A DNA stretch of 64,000 nt from Nonomuraea endophytica (GTDB lineage: Bacteria; Actinomycetota; Actinomycetes; Streptosporangiales; Streptosporangiaceae). The stretch lies in NCBI RefSeq assembly GCF_014203235.1, contig NZ_JACHIN010000021.1:62001-126000 (forward strand), in the 5' to 3' direction. A program made the translations under genes and the position numbers. Under the pieces are notes generated by a model. That model was not told the DNA's origin. It did not search any database and saw nothing but the letters and a program-made list of their open reading frames with translations. Positions 26,773 through 34,846 of this stretch are shown piece by piece; the first letter of the stretch is position 1, and every line of letters begins with the position of its first letter.

Positions 26773-27731
26773 AGTGCCTCCCTAGAGCTGGCGGAGCCGC
26801 GGCGGCGTAAGAGGGCGTCGAGCGCGACGGCGAGGAGGATGACGATGCCCGTGGCGAACAGGCTCCAGTTGATGGGGACGCCGAAGTACACCAGGCCGCT
26901 GGCGACCGTCCCGAGGATCACGGTGCCGAGCACGGAGCCCCAGACCGTGCCGGAACCGCCGCGCAGCGGGGTGCCGCCGATGATCGCGGCGGCGATGGCC
27001 TGCAGCTCGTAGCCCTGGCCGATGGTCGGCTGGCCGGAGGCGAAGAAGCCCAGCGTCAGCACGCCGGCCACCCCGGCCAGCGCGCCGGACAGCACCAGCA
27101 CCTGGAGGCGTACACGCGGGATCGAGATGCCGGAGAAGCGGGCGGCGTCGGGGTTCGAGCCGATCGCGCGCACCCGGTAACCGAACGGCGTGGCCTTGAA
27201 GACCACGGTCAGCGCTACGGCCACCGCCGCCAGCACCCAGATCGAGGTCGGCAGGCCCAGCAGGTCGCCGCCGACCACCGTGAAGAAGGCGTCGTCACGC
27301 GGCAGCCCGGCCACCTGGCGGCCCTCGCTCAGCGCCAGGGCCAGGCCGCGGAACACCGACAGGGTGCCCAGCGTCGCGATGATCGACGGGATGCCGAGCG
27401 TGTTGCACAGCGCCCCGTTGACCAGGCCGAGCACGCCGCCCACGGCCACGGCCGCCACGGCGGCCAGCCACGGGTTCACGCCCGAGCGCATCATCATGCT
27501 GCCCGCGATGAGGCTGAGCGCGTAGGTGGATCCGACCGAGAGGTCCAGCTCGCGCATGGCCAGCAAATACGTCATGCCGCAGGCCAGCACGCCGACGAAG
27601 GACGCCTGCCGTACCACGTCGACGAGCTGCGCGCGGTCGAGGAAGGCGGGGTGGAACAGCCCGATGGCCACCACGAGCACGACGAGCACCACGACCACGC
27701 CGAACTCGTCCACACCGAGGACACGCTTCAC
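26769..27731 (-). CDS. Sugar ABC transporter permease, RbsC type
   Basis: 320 residues, about ten hydrophobic helices. Family landmarks are FVGVLACGMTYLLAMRELDLSVGSTYALS and LQAIAAAIIGGTPLRGGSGTVWGSVLGT. GTG 27731 follows GGGAGA. It forms the channel for the following binding protein and ATPase, and begins 9 bp after the aldehyde dehydrogenase stop. Confidence 0.92.
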   Translation of the reverse strand: MKRVLGVDEFGVVVVLVVLVVAIGLFHPAFLDRAQLVDVVRQASFVGVLACGMTYLLAMRELDLSVGSTYALSLIAGSMMMRSGVNPWLAAVAAVAVGGVLGLVNGALCNTLGIPSIIATLGTLSVFRGLALALSEGRQVAGLPRDDAFFTVVGGDLLGLPTSIWVLAAVAVALTVVFKATPFGYRVRAIGSNPDAARFSGISIPRVRLQVLVLSGALAGVAGVLTLGFFASGQPTIGQGYELQAIAAAIIGGTPLRGGSGTVWGSVLGTVILGTVASGLVYFGVPINWSLFATGIVILLAVALDALLRRRGSASSREAL

Positions 27732-27740
27732 GCCGTCTCC

Positions 27741-29186
27741 CTAGAACGGGTAGGTCTCGATCGGGCCCTGGACGGTGATCCAGCGGGTCTCGGTGAACGC
27801 CTCGACGTTGGCGGCGGCGCCGCCGAAGCGGGATCCGGTGCCCGAGTGGGCCACGCCGCCGAACGGGGCGACAGCCTCGTCGTCCACGGTCTGGTCGTTG
27901 ACGTGCGCGATGCCGGTCGGGATGCGTTCGGCCAGGTCGAGGCCGCGCATGGCGTCGCGGGTGAGGATGGACAGCGACAGCCCGTACTCGCTGCCGGTGG
28001 CCAGCGCGACCGCCTCGTCCTCGTCGCGGAAGGTGAGCACGGGCGCCACCGGGCCGAAGACCTCCTGGGTGTAGACGGGGCTGTCGGGGGTGAGGCCGGT
28101 CAGCACCGTCGGGCGGTAGAACAGGCCGTCGTAGGTGCCGCCGGTGACCACCTCGCCACCCGCGCCGACGAGCGCGTGGACCTTGTCGCGCTGTCCGGCG
28201 TCGATGAGCGGGCCGAGCGCCACGTCCTGGGTGAACGGGTCGCCGACCGGCAGCGCGGCGGCCTTGGCGGCCAGCTTCTCGACGTATTCGGCGGCCACGG
28301 ACGTGTGGACGAGGTGGCGGCCCGCGGTCATGCAGATCTGGCCCTGGTGGAAGTAGGAGCCCCAGGCACCGGCGGAGACGGCCCGGTCGAGGTCGGCGTC
28401 GTCCAGCACGATCAGCGCGGAATTGCCGCCGAGCTCCAGGTGTGCCCGCTTGAGGTGGCGGGCCGCCGCCTCGCCCACCTTTCTGCCCGCCGCCGTGGAG
28501 CCGGTGAAGGAGATCACCCTGACGTCCGGGTCGGCGACCAGGGCCTGTCCCACGTCCGGGCCGCCGGGCAGCACGTGCAGCAGTCCCTCGGGCAGGCCCG
28601 CGTCCTCGAAGACGCGGGCGATCGAGACGCCGCCGCACACGGCGGTGCGCGGGTCCGGCTTGAGCACGACCGCGTTGCCCAGGGCCAGGGCGGGCGCGAC
28701 GGAGCGAATGGCCAGGATGAGCGGGGCGTTGAACGGCGCGATCACCCCGACCACGCCCGACGGCACCCGCCTGGCCAGGCTCAGCCGCCGCTTGGCCGTG
28801 GGCAGGATCTCGCCGATCGGCCGGGAGGCCAGCGCGGCGGCCTCGTGGCACTCCTGGGCGGCGATGTGGGTCTCGAAGCCCGCCTTGCCGCGGATGGAGC
28901 CGGACTCACGCATGATCCACTCGTGGAGTTCCGCCGCGTGCTGCTCGAAGGCCAGGCCCGCGCGGCGCAGCACGGCCGCGCGTTCCTCGAAGTTCGTTCT
29001 GGCCCATTCCGGCTGTACGGCCCGGCCGCGCCGGGCGGCGGCCGCGACGTCGTCCGGGGTGGCCAGGCCGATGGTGCCGAGGCGGGCGCCGGTGGCGGGC
29101 TCGGTGACGGGGGCGGTGGCTGCGGCGGGCGTCCAGGTGCCGCCGAACAGGCGTCCCGTCCAGGTGGACGGGTCGAGCAGGGTCAT
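27741..29186 (-). CDS. Aldehyde dehydrogenase, benzaldehyde/vanillin dehydrogenase type
   Basis: 481 residues from ATG 29186 with AGGAGG 8 nt upstream. The NAD(P)-dependent aldehyde dehydrogenase motifs are complete: GVIAPFNAPL, FTGSTAAGRKVGEAAA, the catalytic glutamate in LELGGNSALIVLDDADLD, and the nucleophile Cys in FHQGQICMTAGRHLVH. These sequences resemble aryl-aldehyde dehydrogenases. It sits 35 bp downstream of a benzoylformate-decarboxylase-like gene. The pair would convert an aryl-2-oxo acid via the aldehyde to the carboxylate (inference). Confidence 0.9.
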   Translation of the reverse strand: MTLLDPSTWTGRLFGGTWTPAAATAPVTEPATGARLGTIGLATPDDVAAAARRGRAVQPEWARTNFEERAAVLRRAGLAFEQHAAELHEWIMRESGSIRGKAGFETHIAAQECHEAAALASRPIGEILPTAKRRLSLARRVPSGVVGVIAPFNAPLILAIRSVAPALALGNAVVLKPDPRTAVCGGVSIARVFEDAGLPEGLLHVLPGGPDVGQALVADPDVRVISFTGSTAAGRKVGEAAARHLKRAHLELGGNSALIVLDDADLDRAVSAGAWGSYFHQGQICMTAGRHLVHTSVAAEYVEKLAAKAAALPVGDPFTQDVALGPLIDAGQRDKVHALVGAGGEVVTGGTYDGLFYRPTVLTGLTPDSPVYTQEVFGPVAPVLTFRDEDEAVALATGSEYGLSLSILTRDAMRGLDLAERIPTGIAHVNDQTVDDEAVAPFGGVAHSGTGSRFGGAAANVEAFTETRWITVQGPIETYPF

Positions 29187-29221
29187 GGGGTGGGCCTCCT
29201 GCAGTTGTGGCCTTCGCTGGG

Positions 29222-31030
29222 TCAGGGGGCTATGGCGATGTCGAGGAGCAGCGGCTGAGTACGGTCCAGGAGGCTGGGGATGACGCCGTCGAGGACGTCC
29301 AGCAGCTCGTCGTGGCCGGTGATGCGGCGGGCCGGGCAGCCGAACGCGGTGGCCAGGCCGCTCAGGCTGACCTCCTCGAAGGGGGGCCACGGAGGCTTGC
29401 CCGCGTCCGCCGCCTCGGCCAGCTGGTCCATGACCGCGTACCTGCCGTTGGCCAGCACCACGAACAGGGCGCCCACCCGGTAGCGGGCGGCGCTCCAGAG
29501 GGCCTGGATGCCGTAGATCGCCGAGCCGTCGCCGACGACCGCCACCACCGGGCGGTCGGGGAGCGCCATACGCAGCCCCACCGCGGCGGGCAGCGCGAAG
29601 CCCAGGCCGCCCATGGCCGCCGACACGAAACCCAGGGGGCGCCTGGCCGGGAGCAGCCGGTGGAGCTCCGGCCTGGAGGACGGGGTCTCCTCGACCACGA
29701 TGGTCTCGGGCGCGAGCCGTACCGCCAGGGCCGCCAGGACGTGCGCGGCCCGCAGCGGCTCGCCCACGCCCGGGTCCACCAGGCCGTGCGCGTCGGCGCG
29801 GTCCTGCTGGGCGGGCACCACCCAGCGGGGCTCCCAGGTTCCTTCCGCGGGCTCGTCCGTCGCCCACCGGCCGCCGCTCAGCATGGGCCCGCCGTCACCC
29901 GCGGCGGGTCGCCCGCTGGCGGCCCAGCGCGGGTCACCGGGTGCGGGCGTACCGAATCCGGTGTCGTGGGGTTCTTCGGCTGCCTGCTCGGGCTGGGGGT
30001 GCGGGGTGCCCGGGGCCGTCTTGTGTGGCGGAGTGGGGCGGGGGTGGAGGTGGGTGGGCAGGTGTTCGCAGACGGTGGCGGGCGAGGCGAGGATGGCCAG
30101 GTCGGCGGGGGCTCGGTGGGCCTCGGACGGGTCGTCGGTGACGACCGCGATCCGGGTGCCGGGGGTGACGATGTGACCCGGCTGGTAGGGGTTGTGGCGG
30201 AAGACGGGGGCGCCGACCGCGAGCACGAAGTCGTGGCCCGACAGGATCGTGCGCTGCTGGGCCCGGCCCGGGGGCAGGACTCCGGCGTACTGCGGGTGGT
30301 TCTGGGGGAAACCGGCCCTGGCGCCGAACGACTCCTGCCAGACCGGGCAGGCCAGCCGCTCGGCCAGCGTGACCAGGGCGGCCCAGGTGCGCGGGTGGTC
30401 GGCCCCGGCCCCGGCGACGATCACCGGGGTGGCGGACTCGTTCAGGAGCGCGGCCAGTTCGATGGCGGCGTCCAGGGCGGTCGCGCTGGGCCGTAGCAGC
30501 GTGCGGGGGGCGGCCACGACCTGGTCGGGCGGCATGACGCTGAGCCAGTCGTCCATCGGCACCACCACCAGGGCGGGCCCGCGGGCGGTCTGCGCCTCGT
30601 GCCACGCGCGCGCCACCGCCCCCGGCACGTCCTGGGCCCGCGCGGGCTGTGTCCGCCACACGGGGTACTCGCCCGCGAGCCCGTCGAGACGGCCGGTCAG
30701 GAACGGCTCCAGCGCCAGGTGCCGCCGGTCCTGCTGGCCGACGATCACGACCAGCGGCGCGCGGTTGACGCGGGCGGTGGCCAGGGCGCCGACGGCGTTG
30801 CCGAGCCCGGCGGTGGTGTGCACGATCGCCAGCGCCGGGCGGTCGGTGGCGATGGCGTGGCCGGTCGCCATCCCCACCACGGAGCCCTCGTGCAACGCGA
30901 GCACGAACGACAGGTCGTCGGGCAGCCCGGTGAGCAGGGACACCTCGCTGGAACCCGGGTTGGCGAAAAGGGTGGTCATGGCATAGCGCCGAAGCACGTC
31001 AAAGGTGGCGTCTCGGACCGTCTGCATCAT
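29222..31030 (-). CDS. ThDP-dependent decarboxylase, benzoylformate decarboxylase-like
   Basis: About 602 residues from ATG 31030 (an adjacent ATG at 31027 is equally possible; weak ribosome-binding site). The Pyr domain has TLFANPGSSEVSLLTGLP and the cofactor glutamate in LALHEGSVVGMATGHA. The PP domain has GDGSAIYGIQALWSAARYRVGALFVVLANGRY. The expected reaction is non-oxidative decarboxylation of an aryl 2-oxo acid to an aldehyde. An unusual linker of roughly 100 residues, rich in Pro, His and Gly, separates the middle and PP domains. First gene of the operon, preceded by a good promoter and an IclR-type palindrome. Confidence 0.85.
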   Translation of the reverse strand: MMQTVRDATFDVLRRYAMTTLFANPGSSEVSLLTGLPDDLSFVLALHEGSVVGMATGHAIATDRPALAIVHTTAGLGNAVGALATARVNRAPLVVIVGQQDRRHLALEPFLTGRLDGLAGEYPVWRTQPARAQDVPGAVARAWHEAQTARGPALVVVPMDDWLSVMPPDQVVAAPRTLLRPSATALDAAIELAALLNESATPVIVAGAGADHPRTWAALVTLAERLACPVWQESFGARAGFPQNHPQYAGVLPPGRAQQRTILSGHDFVLAVGAPVFRHNPYQPGHIVTPGTRIAVVTDDPSEAHRAPADLAILASPATVCEHLPTHLHPRPTPPHKTAPGTPHPQPEQAAEEPHDTGFGTPAPGDPRWAASGRPAAGDGGPMLSGGRWATDEPAEGTWEPRWVVPAQQDRADAHGLVDPGVGEPLRAAHVLAALAVRLAPETIVVEETPSSRPELHRLLPARRPLGFVSAAMGGLGFALPAAVGLRMALPDRPVVAVVGDGSAIYGIQALWSAARYRVGALFVVLANGRYAVMDQLAEAADAGKPPWPPFEEVSLSGLATAFGCPARRITGHDELLDVLDGVIPSLLDRTQPLLLDIAIAP

Positions 31031-31061
31031 CGCCTCGATGTTCGTATGCCGCACAGTCGTT

Positions 31062-31074
31062 CGCACAGTGTGCG
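31062..31074. promoter_or_regulatory. Candidate IclR operator (13-bp palindrome)
   Basis: CGCACAGTGTGCG is a perfect palindrome around a central G. It is just downstream of the -10 box of the minus-strand promoter, about at +2 to +14, between the decarboxylase and the divergent IclR gene. Confidence 0.55.
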
Positions 31075-31082
31075 TTTCCGTG

Positions 31083-31111
31083 ACGGTAGGCGGTGATCGG
31101 GGTCACGTCAA
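31083..31111 (-). promoter_or_regulatory. Promoter of the decarboxylase-ABC-GMC operon
   Basis: Minus strand TTGACG (31111-31106), 17 bp, TACCGT (31088-31083). The expected start near 31076 gives a leader of about 45 nt. Confidence 0.6.
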
Positions 31112-31160
31112 TGGATTGTTGTTCGCTGTCCATACGAATGTACGGATGGCGAACACGTTC

Positions 31161-31166
31161 TATAGT
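31161..31166 (+). promoter_or_regulatory. -10 box of a probably leaderless IclR transcript
   Basis: TATAGT ends 6 bp before ATG 31173, so the start codon falls at the expected +1. No ribosome-binding site precedes the ATG. The -35 region is poor. Confidence 0.5.
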
Positions 31167-31172
31167 TACTTC

Positions 31173-31991
31173 ATGGTAAGTAGGGACACTTCCGAAAACC
31201 GGGCGCCGGAACACGTGCAATCGCTGGCCAGAGGCCTGTCAGTGATCCGCGCGTTCGACTCCGAGCACCCCGCGCTGACGCTCGCCGAGGTGGCCAGAGC
31301 CACCGGACTGACCCGGGCGGCGGCCCGCAGGTTCCTGCTGACGCTGGCCGACCTGGGCTACGTGCGGACCGACGGGCGGTTCTTCACGCTCACGCCGCGG
31401 GTCCTGGAGCTGGGGTACGCGTACCTGTCGAGCATGTCGCTGCCCGAGGTCGCCCAGCCGCACCTGGAACGGCTGGTGGCCGAGGTGCACGAGTCCGCGT
31501 CCGTGGCCGTGCTCGACCAGGAGGACGTGGTCTACGTGGCCCGCGTCGCCACCTCGCGGATCATGCGGGTGACCATCAACATCGGCACCCGCTTCCCCGC
31601 GCACGTCACCTCCATGGGCCGGGTCCTGCTGGCCTGGCTTCCCCCCGCCGAACTCGACGCCTACTTCACCCGCGCGGAGCTGCGGCGGCACACCTCACGC
31701 ACGCTCACCTCCCCGATCCAGCTCCGCGCCGAGCTCGATCGGGTACGCGCGCAGGGGTGGGCCATGGTGGACCAGGAACTGGAGGAGGGCCTGCGGTCGC
31801 TGGCCGCCCCCATCCGCGACTCGACCGGCCAGGTGGTGGCCGCGGTCAACGTCTCCACCCACGCCAGCCGTACCACCCCGGAGTCGGCCCGCCGCGACCT
31901 CCTGCCGTCCTTGCTGGCTACGGCGGCCCGCATCGAAACCGACCTCCACGCCACCGGCACCCCCCGCTTCCACGGCCGTCTCCCCTCCTAA
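31173..31991 (+). CDS. IclR-family regulator, PcaR/PobR-like
   Basis: 272 residues. The N-terminal wHTH reads VQSLARGLSVIRAFDSEHPALTLAEVARATGLTRAAARRFLLTL, very close to beta-ketoadipate pathway regulators (PcaR, PcaU, PobR). The C-terminal effector domain has SVAVLDQEDVVYVARV, GTRFPAHVTSMGRVLLAWL and LAAPIRDSTGQVVAAVNVS. Start ATG 31173 gives a normal IclR N-terminus; the in-frame extension to 31005 covers the promoter region. It is divergent from the decarboxylase operon and should control it, with an aromatic acid as probable effector. Confidence 0.9.
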   Translation: MVSRDTSENRAPEHVQSLARGLSVIRAFDSEHPALTLAEVARATGLTRAAARRFLLTLADLGYVRTDGRFFTLTPRVLELGYAYLSSMSLPEVAQPHLERLVAEVHESASVAVLDQEDVVYVARVATSRIMRVTINIGTRFPAHVTSMGRVLLAWLPPAELDAYFTRAELRRHTSRTLTSPIQLRAELDRVRAQGWAMVDQELEEGLRSLAAPIRDSTGQVVAAVNVSTHASRTTPESARRDLLPSLLATAARIETDLHATGTPRFHGRLPS

Positions 31992-32156
31992 CCCCCTCCC
32001 CCGCACCCCTCGCCCCACCACGCGACACCCCGTTTCCCGGGAACCCCAAGGCGGGCAGCACCCTGCCCCGACGCGCGGAAAGGGCCAGCGGCATCCCGCC
32101 TCGGGCAGGCCTTGAGGAGCCCCGGGAGTCGAGGCGCGCTCAGGAGATCGGGTGGG

Positions 32157-32852
32157 TCAGGTGAGGGGGAAGCGGGGGTTGGTGGCGGTGAGGAGTGCCG
32201 AGGTGGGGGTGGTGTGCCAGATGGCGGTCAGTTCGTCGGAGACCGTCTGGGTGAGCTTGGCGACGTCCGTGGCCGCCGTGTCGTGCAACGCCTCCGCCAC
32301 CACCAGCACCGTGGACGTCTCGGCCCGCACCGCCGAATACCCGCTCTGCCGGTTCGTCCACCGCCTCGCGTGCGCCCGCCCGGCCGCGTCGGCGAAGACG
32401 ACCTCGCCGGGCTCCGGGTTCTCCATCTCCTGGGAGAACGTCTCGTAGGTCTCGTCCCCGGCAGCGGGCCGCACGGTCAGGTCGCCGGTCACCCGCGCGA
32501 GGTCGATGGCGGCCACCGGCACCGCGAAGGCCAGCGAGATCGCGTTGCACAGGTCGATCAGCGGGTGGATGCGCGGGAGTTCGCCCTCTTTCCTGAAGCG
32601 CCGCAGCAACGCCTCGGACGCGCACCGGTACTGGGTGGGCTTGAAGCCCATCGCGGCGAACGTCCGCCGCCAGGCCTGGATCTCCGGCAGGTCGGACTCG
32701 GTCCGCCCGGACAGCCGTTCGGCGGCGATCGCGCTGTATCTGGCCACCTGCTCGCCGACCTCGGCCGTGGCGTCGACGCCCTCAACGCGGACGACGCCGG
32801 CGGCCAGGCCGGGGTGGGCCGACCACATGGCGGCGGAGTGCTGGAAGTACAT
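32157..32852 (-). CDS. B3/B4 domain-containing protein
   Basis: 231 residues of the free-standing B3/B4 domain found in phenylalanyl-tRNA synthetase beta. Motifs: PEIQAWRRTFAAMGFKPTQYRCASEALLRRFRKEGELPRIHPLIDLCNAISLAFAVPVAAIDL, and FADAAGRAHARRWTNRQSGYSAV. Free-standing forms are thought to edit mischarged tRNA or bind amino acids; this protein's role is not shown. Cytoplasmic. It lies alone between the IclR gene and the DapA-like gene. Confidence 0.85.
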   Translation of the reverse strand: MYFQHSAAMWSAHPGLAAGVVRVEGVDATAEVGEQVARYSAIAAERLSGRTESDLPEIQAWRRTFAAMGFKPTQYRCASEALLRRFRKEGELPRIHPLIDLCNAISLAFAVPVAAIDLARVTGDLTVRPAAGDETYETFSQEMENPEPGEVVFADAAGRAHARRWTNRQSGYSAVRAETSTVLVVAEALHDTAATDVAKLTQTVSDELTAIWHTTPTSALLTATNPRFPLT

Positions 32853-32927
32853 GGCCCATCAGCCTGCCGTGCCTCCGCCCCGGTCGACAAGACCAATCAG
32901 GGTGGCGCGAGCCGTACCATCACGCGG

Positions 32928-33833
32928 TCACAACAGGCCGGCGGCGGCGAGGAGTTTCTCGATGCGGCGGGTTTCGTCCGCGTTGAGGGGGATCTGGGGC
33001 AGGGCCGTGGTGGGGTGGTCGATGACGCCGCGCAGGCACAGCGCGGCCTTGAACGCGCCGAGCCCGGCCGAACTGCCGCCCATGCGTGACCCGCCGACGC
33101 GCACGATCTGGAAGAGCCGCACCAGCCGCTCCTGTTCCTCCTTGGCCGCGGCGGCGTCTCCGCGGGCCGCGGCGCTGGTCAGGCGGACGTAACCGTGCGG
33201 GTCGACGTTCCCCAGCCCGGGTACGACGCCGTCCGCCCCCATGGCCAGGGCGGAGTCCACGGTGATCTCCGACCCGGTCAGCACGCTGAAGCCCGCCGGG
33301 CGGCCGAGGATGACCTGGCGCATGGCTCCGTCGTCGCCGCTGGAGTCCTTGAGCCCGGCCAGCGCGCCGTCGGCGGCCAGGTCGAGCAGCAGGTCGGCGG
33401 TGAGCTTGGTGTGGACGGACACGGGCAGGTCGTAGGCGTAGACGGGCAGGCCGCCCCGATCGGCGAGGATGCGGAAGTGGGTGCGGATCTCGGTGGGGTG
33501 GGTGCGGGTGTAGAAGGGCGCGGTGGCGACGAGGGCGTCGGCTCCGGCGGCGCGGGCGGCGCGGGCGTGTTCCAGGACCCTCGGCGTGGTCATGTCGATC
33601 ACCCCGGCGAGCACCGGCACCCGCCCGCCCACGTGGCCCACGACGGTCTCCAGCACGAGCGCGCGCTGGGCGTCGGTCAGGTACGCCACCTCCGAGGAGG
33701 AGCCGAGCACGAACAACCCGTCCACGCCCCCCTCCAGCAGATGGTCGATCAGCCGGACGAGCGAGGTGGCGTCCACCTCGTGCTCCGGCGTCATCGGGGT
33801 ACATACCGGCGGAATCACACCGGTCAACATCAT
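32928..33833 (-). CDS. Dihydrodipicolinate synthase/N-acetylneuraminate lyase family aldolase
   Basis: 301 residues, a class I aldolase barrel. The Schiff-base lysine is in LAGLKDSSGD and the conserved tyrosine in VYAYDLPVS. The GSSSEVAYLT segment replaces the GTTGE motif of true DapA, so the substrate is probably a 2-oxo acid other than the lysine precursor. Its ATG overlaps the DppF stop by 4 bp, making it the last gene of the peptide-type importer operon. It could cleave the imported compound (inference). Confidence 0.88.
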   Translation of the reverse strand: MMLTGVIPPVCTPMTPEHEVDATSLVRLIDHLLEGGVDGLFVLGSSSEVAYLTDAQRALVLETVVGHVGGRVPVLAGVIDMTTPRVLEHARAARAAGADALVATAPFYTRTHPTEIRTHFRILADRGGLPVYAYDLPVSVHTKLTADLLLDLAADGALAGLKDSSGDDGAMRQVILGRPAGFSVLTGSEITVDSALAMGADGVVPGLGNVDPHGYVRLTSAAARGDAAAAKEEQERLVRLFQIVRVGGSRMGGSSAGLGAFKAALCLRGVIDHPTTALPQIPLNADETRRIEKLLAAAGLL

Positions 33834-34846
33834 GCGCGCTCCTGGATCAGGTCGAGGTCTGTCGCCCCCGCGGTCACGGGGTGGTGGCAGTGGAAGAGAT
33901 GACGGCCCTCATGATGTACGGCGGGCATCTCCGCGGCACAGGCGTCGTCGGCCCGCCAGCACCGGGTGCGGAACGGGCAGCCGCTCGGCGGCCTGGTCGC
34001 CGACGGCACCGCGCCGACCAGCGGGATCGGGTTGATCGGCGAGATGAGCCCGGGAGTGGCCGAGAACAGCGCCCGCGTGTACGGATGCCGCGCCCCGCCG
34101 GGCACGTCGGCGGCGGGAGCCTGCTCGACGATCCTGCCGAGGTACATGGTGACCACCCGGTCGCTCATCCGCCGCACGGTCTGAATGTCATGCGAAACGA
34201 ACACGAGCGCCAGACCCAGCCGGGCCTTGAGGTCGAGCAGCAGGTTGAGTATCTGGGCACGAACGGACACGTCGAGCGCGCTGGTCGGCTCGTCGGCGAC
34301 GACGAGGCCGGGCTCCAGCGCGAGCGCCCTGGCCACGGCGACCCGCTGCCGCTGCCCGCCGGACAGCTGGCCGGGCAGCGCGTCGGCGGCGCTCTGGGGC
34401 AGGCCGACGAGGTCGAGCAGTTCGCGTACGCGCTCGTCGCGCTGGCGCGGGGTGCCGCGGCGGTGCACGTTGAGCGGGTCGCGCAGCACCTGGGCGACGG
34501 GCAGGCGGCGGTTGAGCGCGGTGGCCGGGTCCTGGAAGATCATGCCGACGCCGGTGCCGATCAGCTCGCGGCGTTCGGACTCCTTCGTGGCCCACAGGTC
34601 CCGGCCCTGGACGCGTACGGTGCCCTCGGTCGGCCGCTGCAGCCCGACCAGCACCCTGGCCAGCGTGGACTTGCCGCACCCCGACTCGCCCACGACGCCG
34701 ACGGTCTCGCCGGGCGCGACGGCCAGGTCGGCGGCGGTCAGCGCGTAGACGCGGTCGCGGGAGAACAACCCGCCGGAGCGGGCCTTGTGCACGACGTGAA
34801 CGCCCGAAACCTCAGCTACAGGAACGGAGACGGCTGGTTCAGACAT
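33830..34846 (-). CDS. Dipeptide/oligopeptide ABC transporter ATP-binding protein, DppF/OppF type
   Basis: 338 residues. Walker A is GESGCGKSTLARVL, signature LSGGQRQRVAVARALAL, Walker B LVVADEPTSALD. The C-terminal oligopeptide/dipeptide extension contains GCPFRTRCWRADDAC, with the cysteines typical of this family. It overlaps the fused permease-ATPase gene by 8 bp and supplies the second ATPase of the importer. Confidence 0.93.
   Translation of the reverse strand: MSEPAVSVPVAEVSGVHVVHKARSGGLFSRDRVYALTAADLAVAPGETVGVVGESGCGKSTLARVLVGLQRPTEGTVRVQGRDLWATKESERRELIGTGVGMIFQDPATALNRRLPVAQVLRDPLNVHRRGTPRQRDERVRELLDLVGLPQSAADALPGQLSGGQRQRVAVARALALEPGLVVADEPTSALDVSVRAQILNLLLDLKARLGLALVFVSHDIQTVRRMSDRVVTMYLGRIVEQAPAADVPGGARHPYTRALFSATPGLISPINPIPLVGAVPSATRPPSGCPFRTRCWRADDACAAEMPAVHHEGRHLFHCHHPVTAGATDLDLIQERA

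Noticed and set aside
31138..31143. -35 box for the IclR transcript
   Set aside because: ATGTAC matches the consensus poorly; only the -10 was kept.
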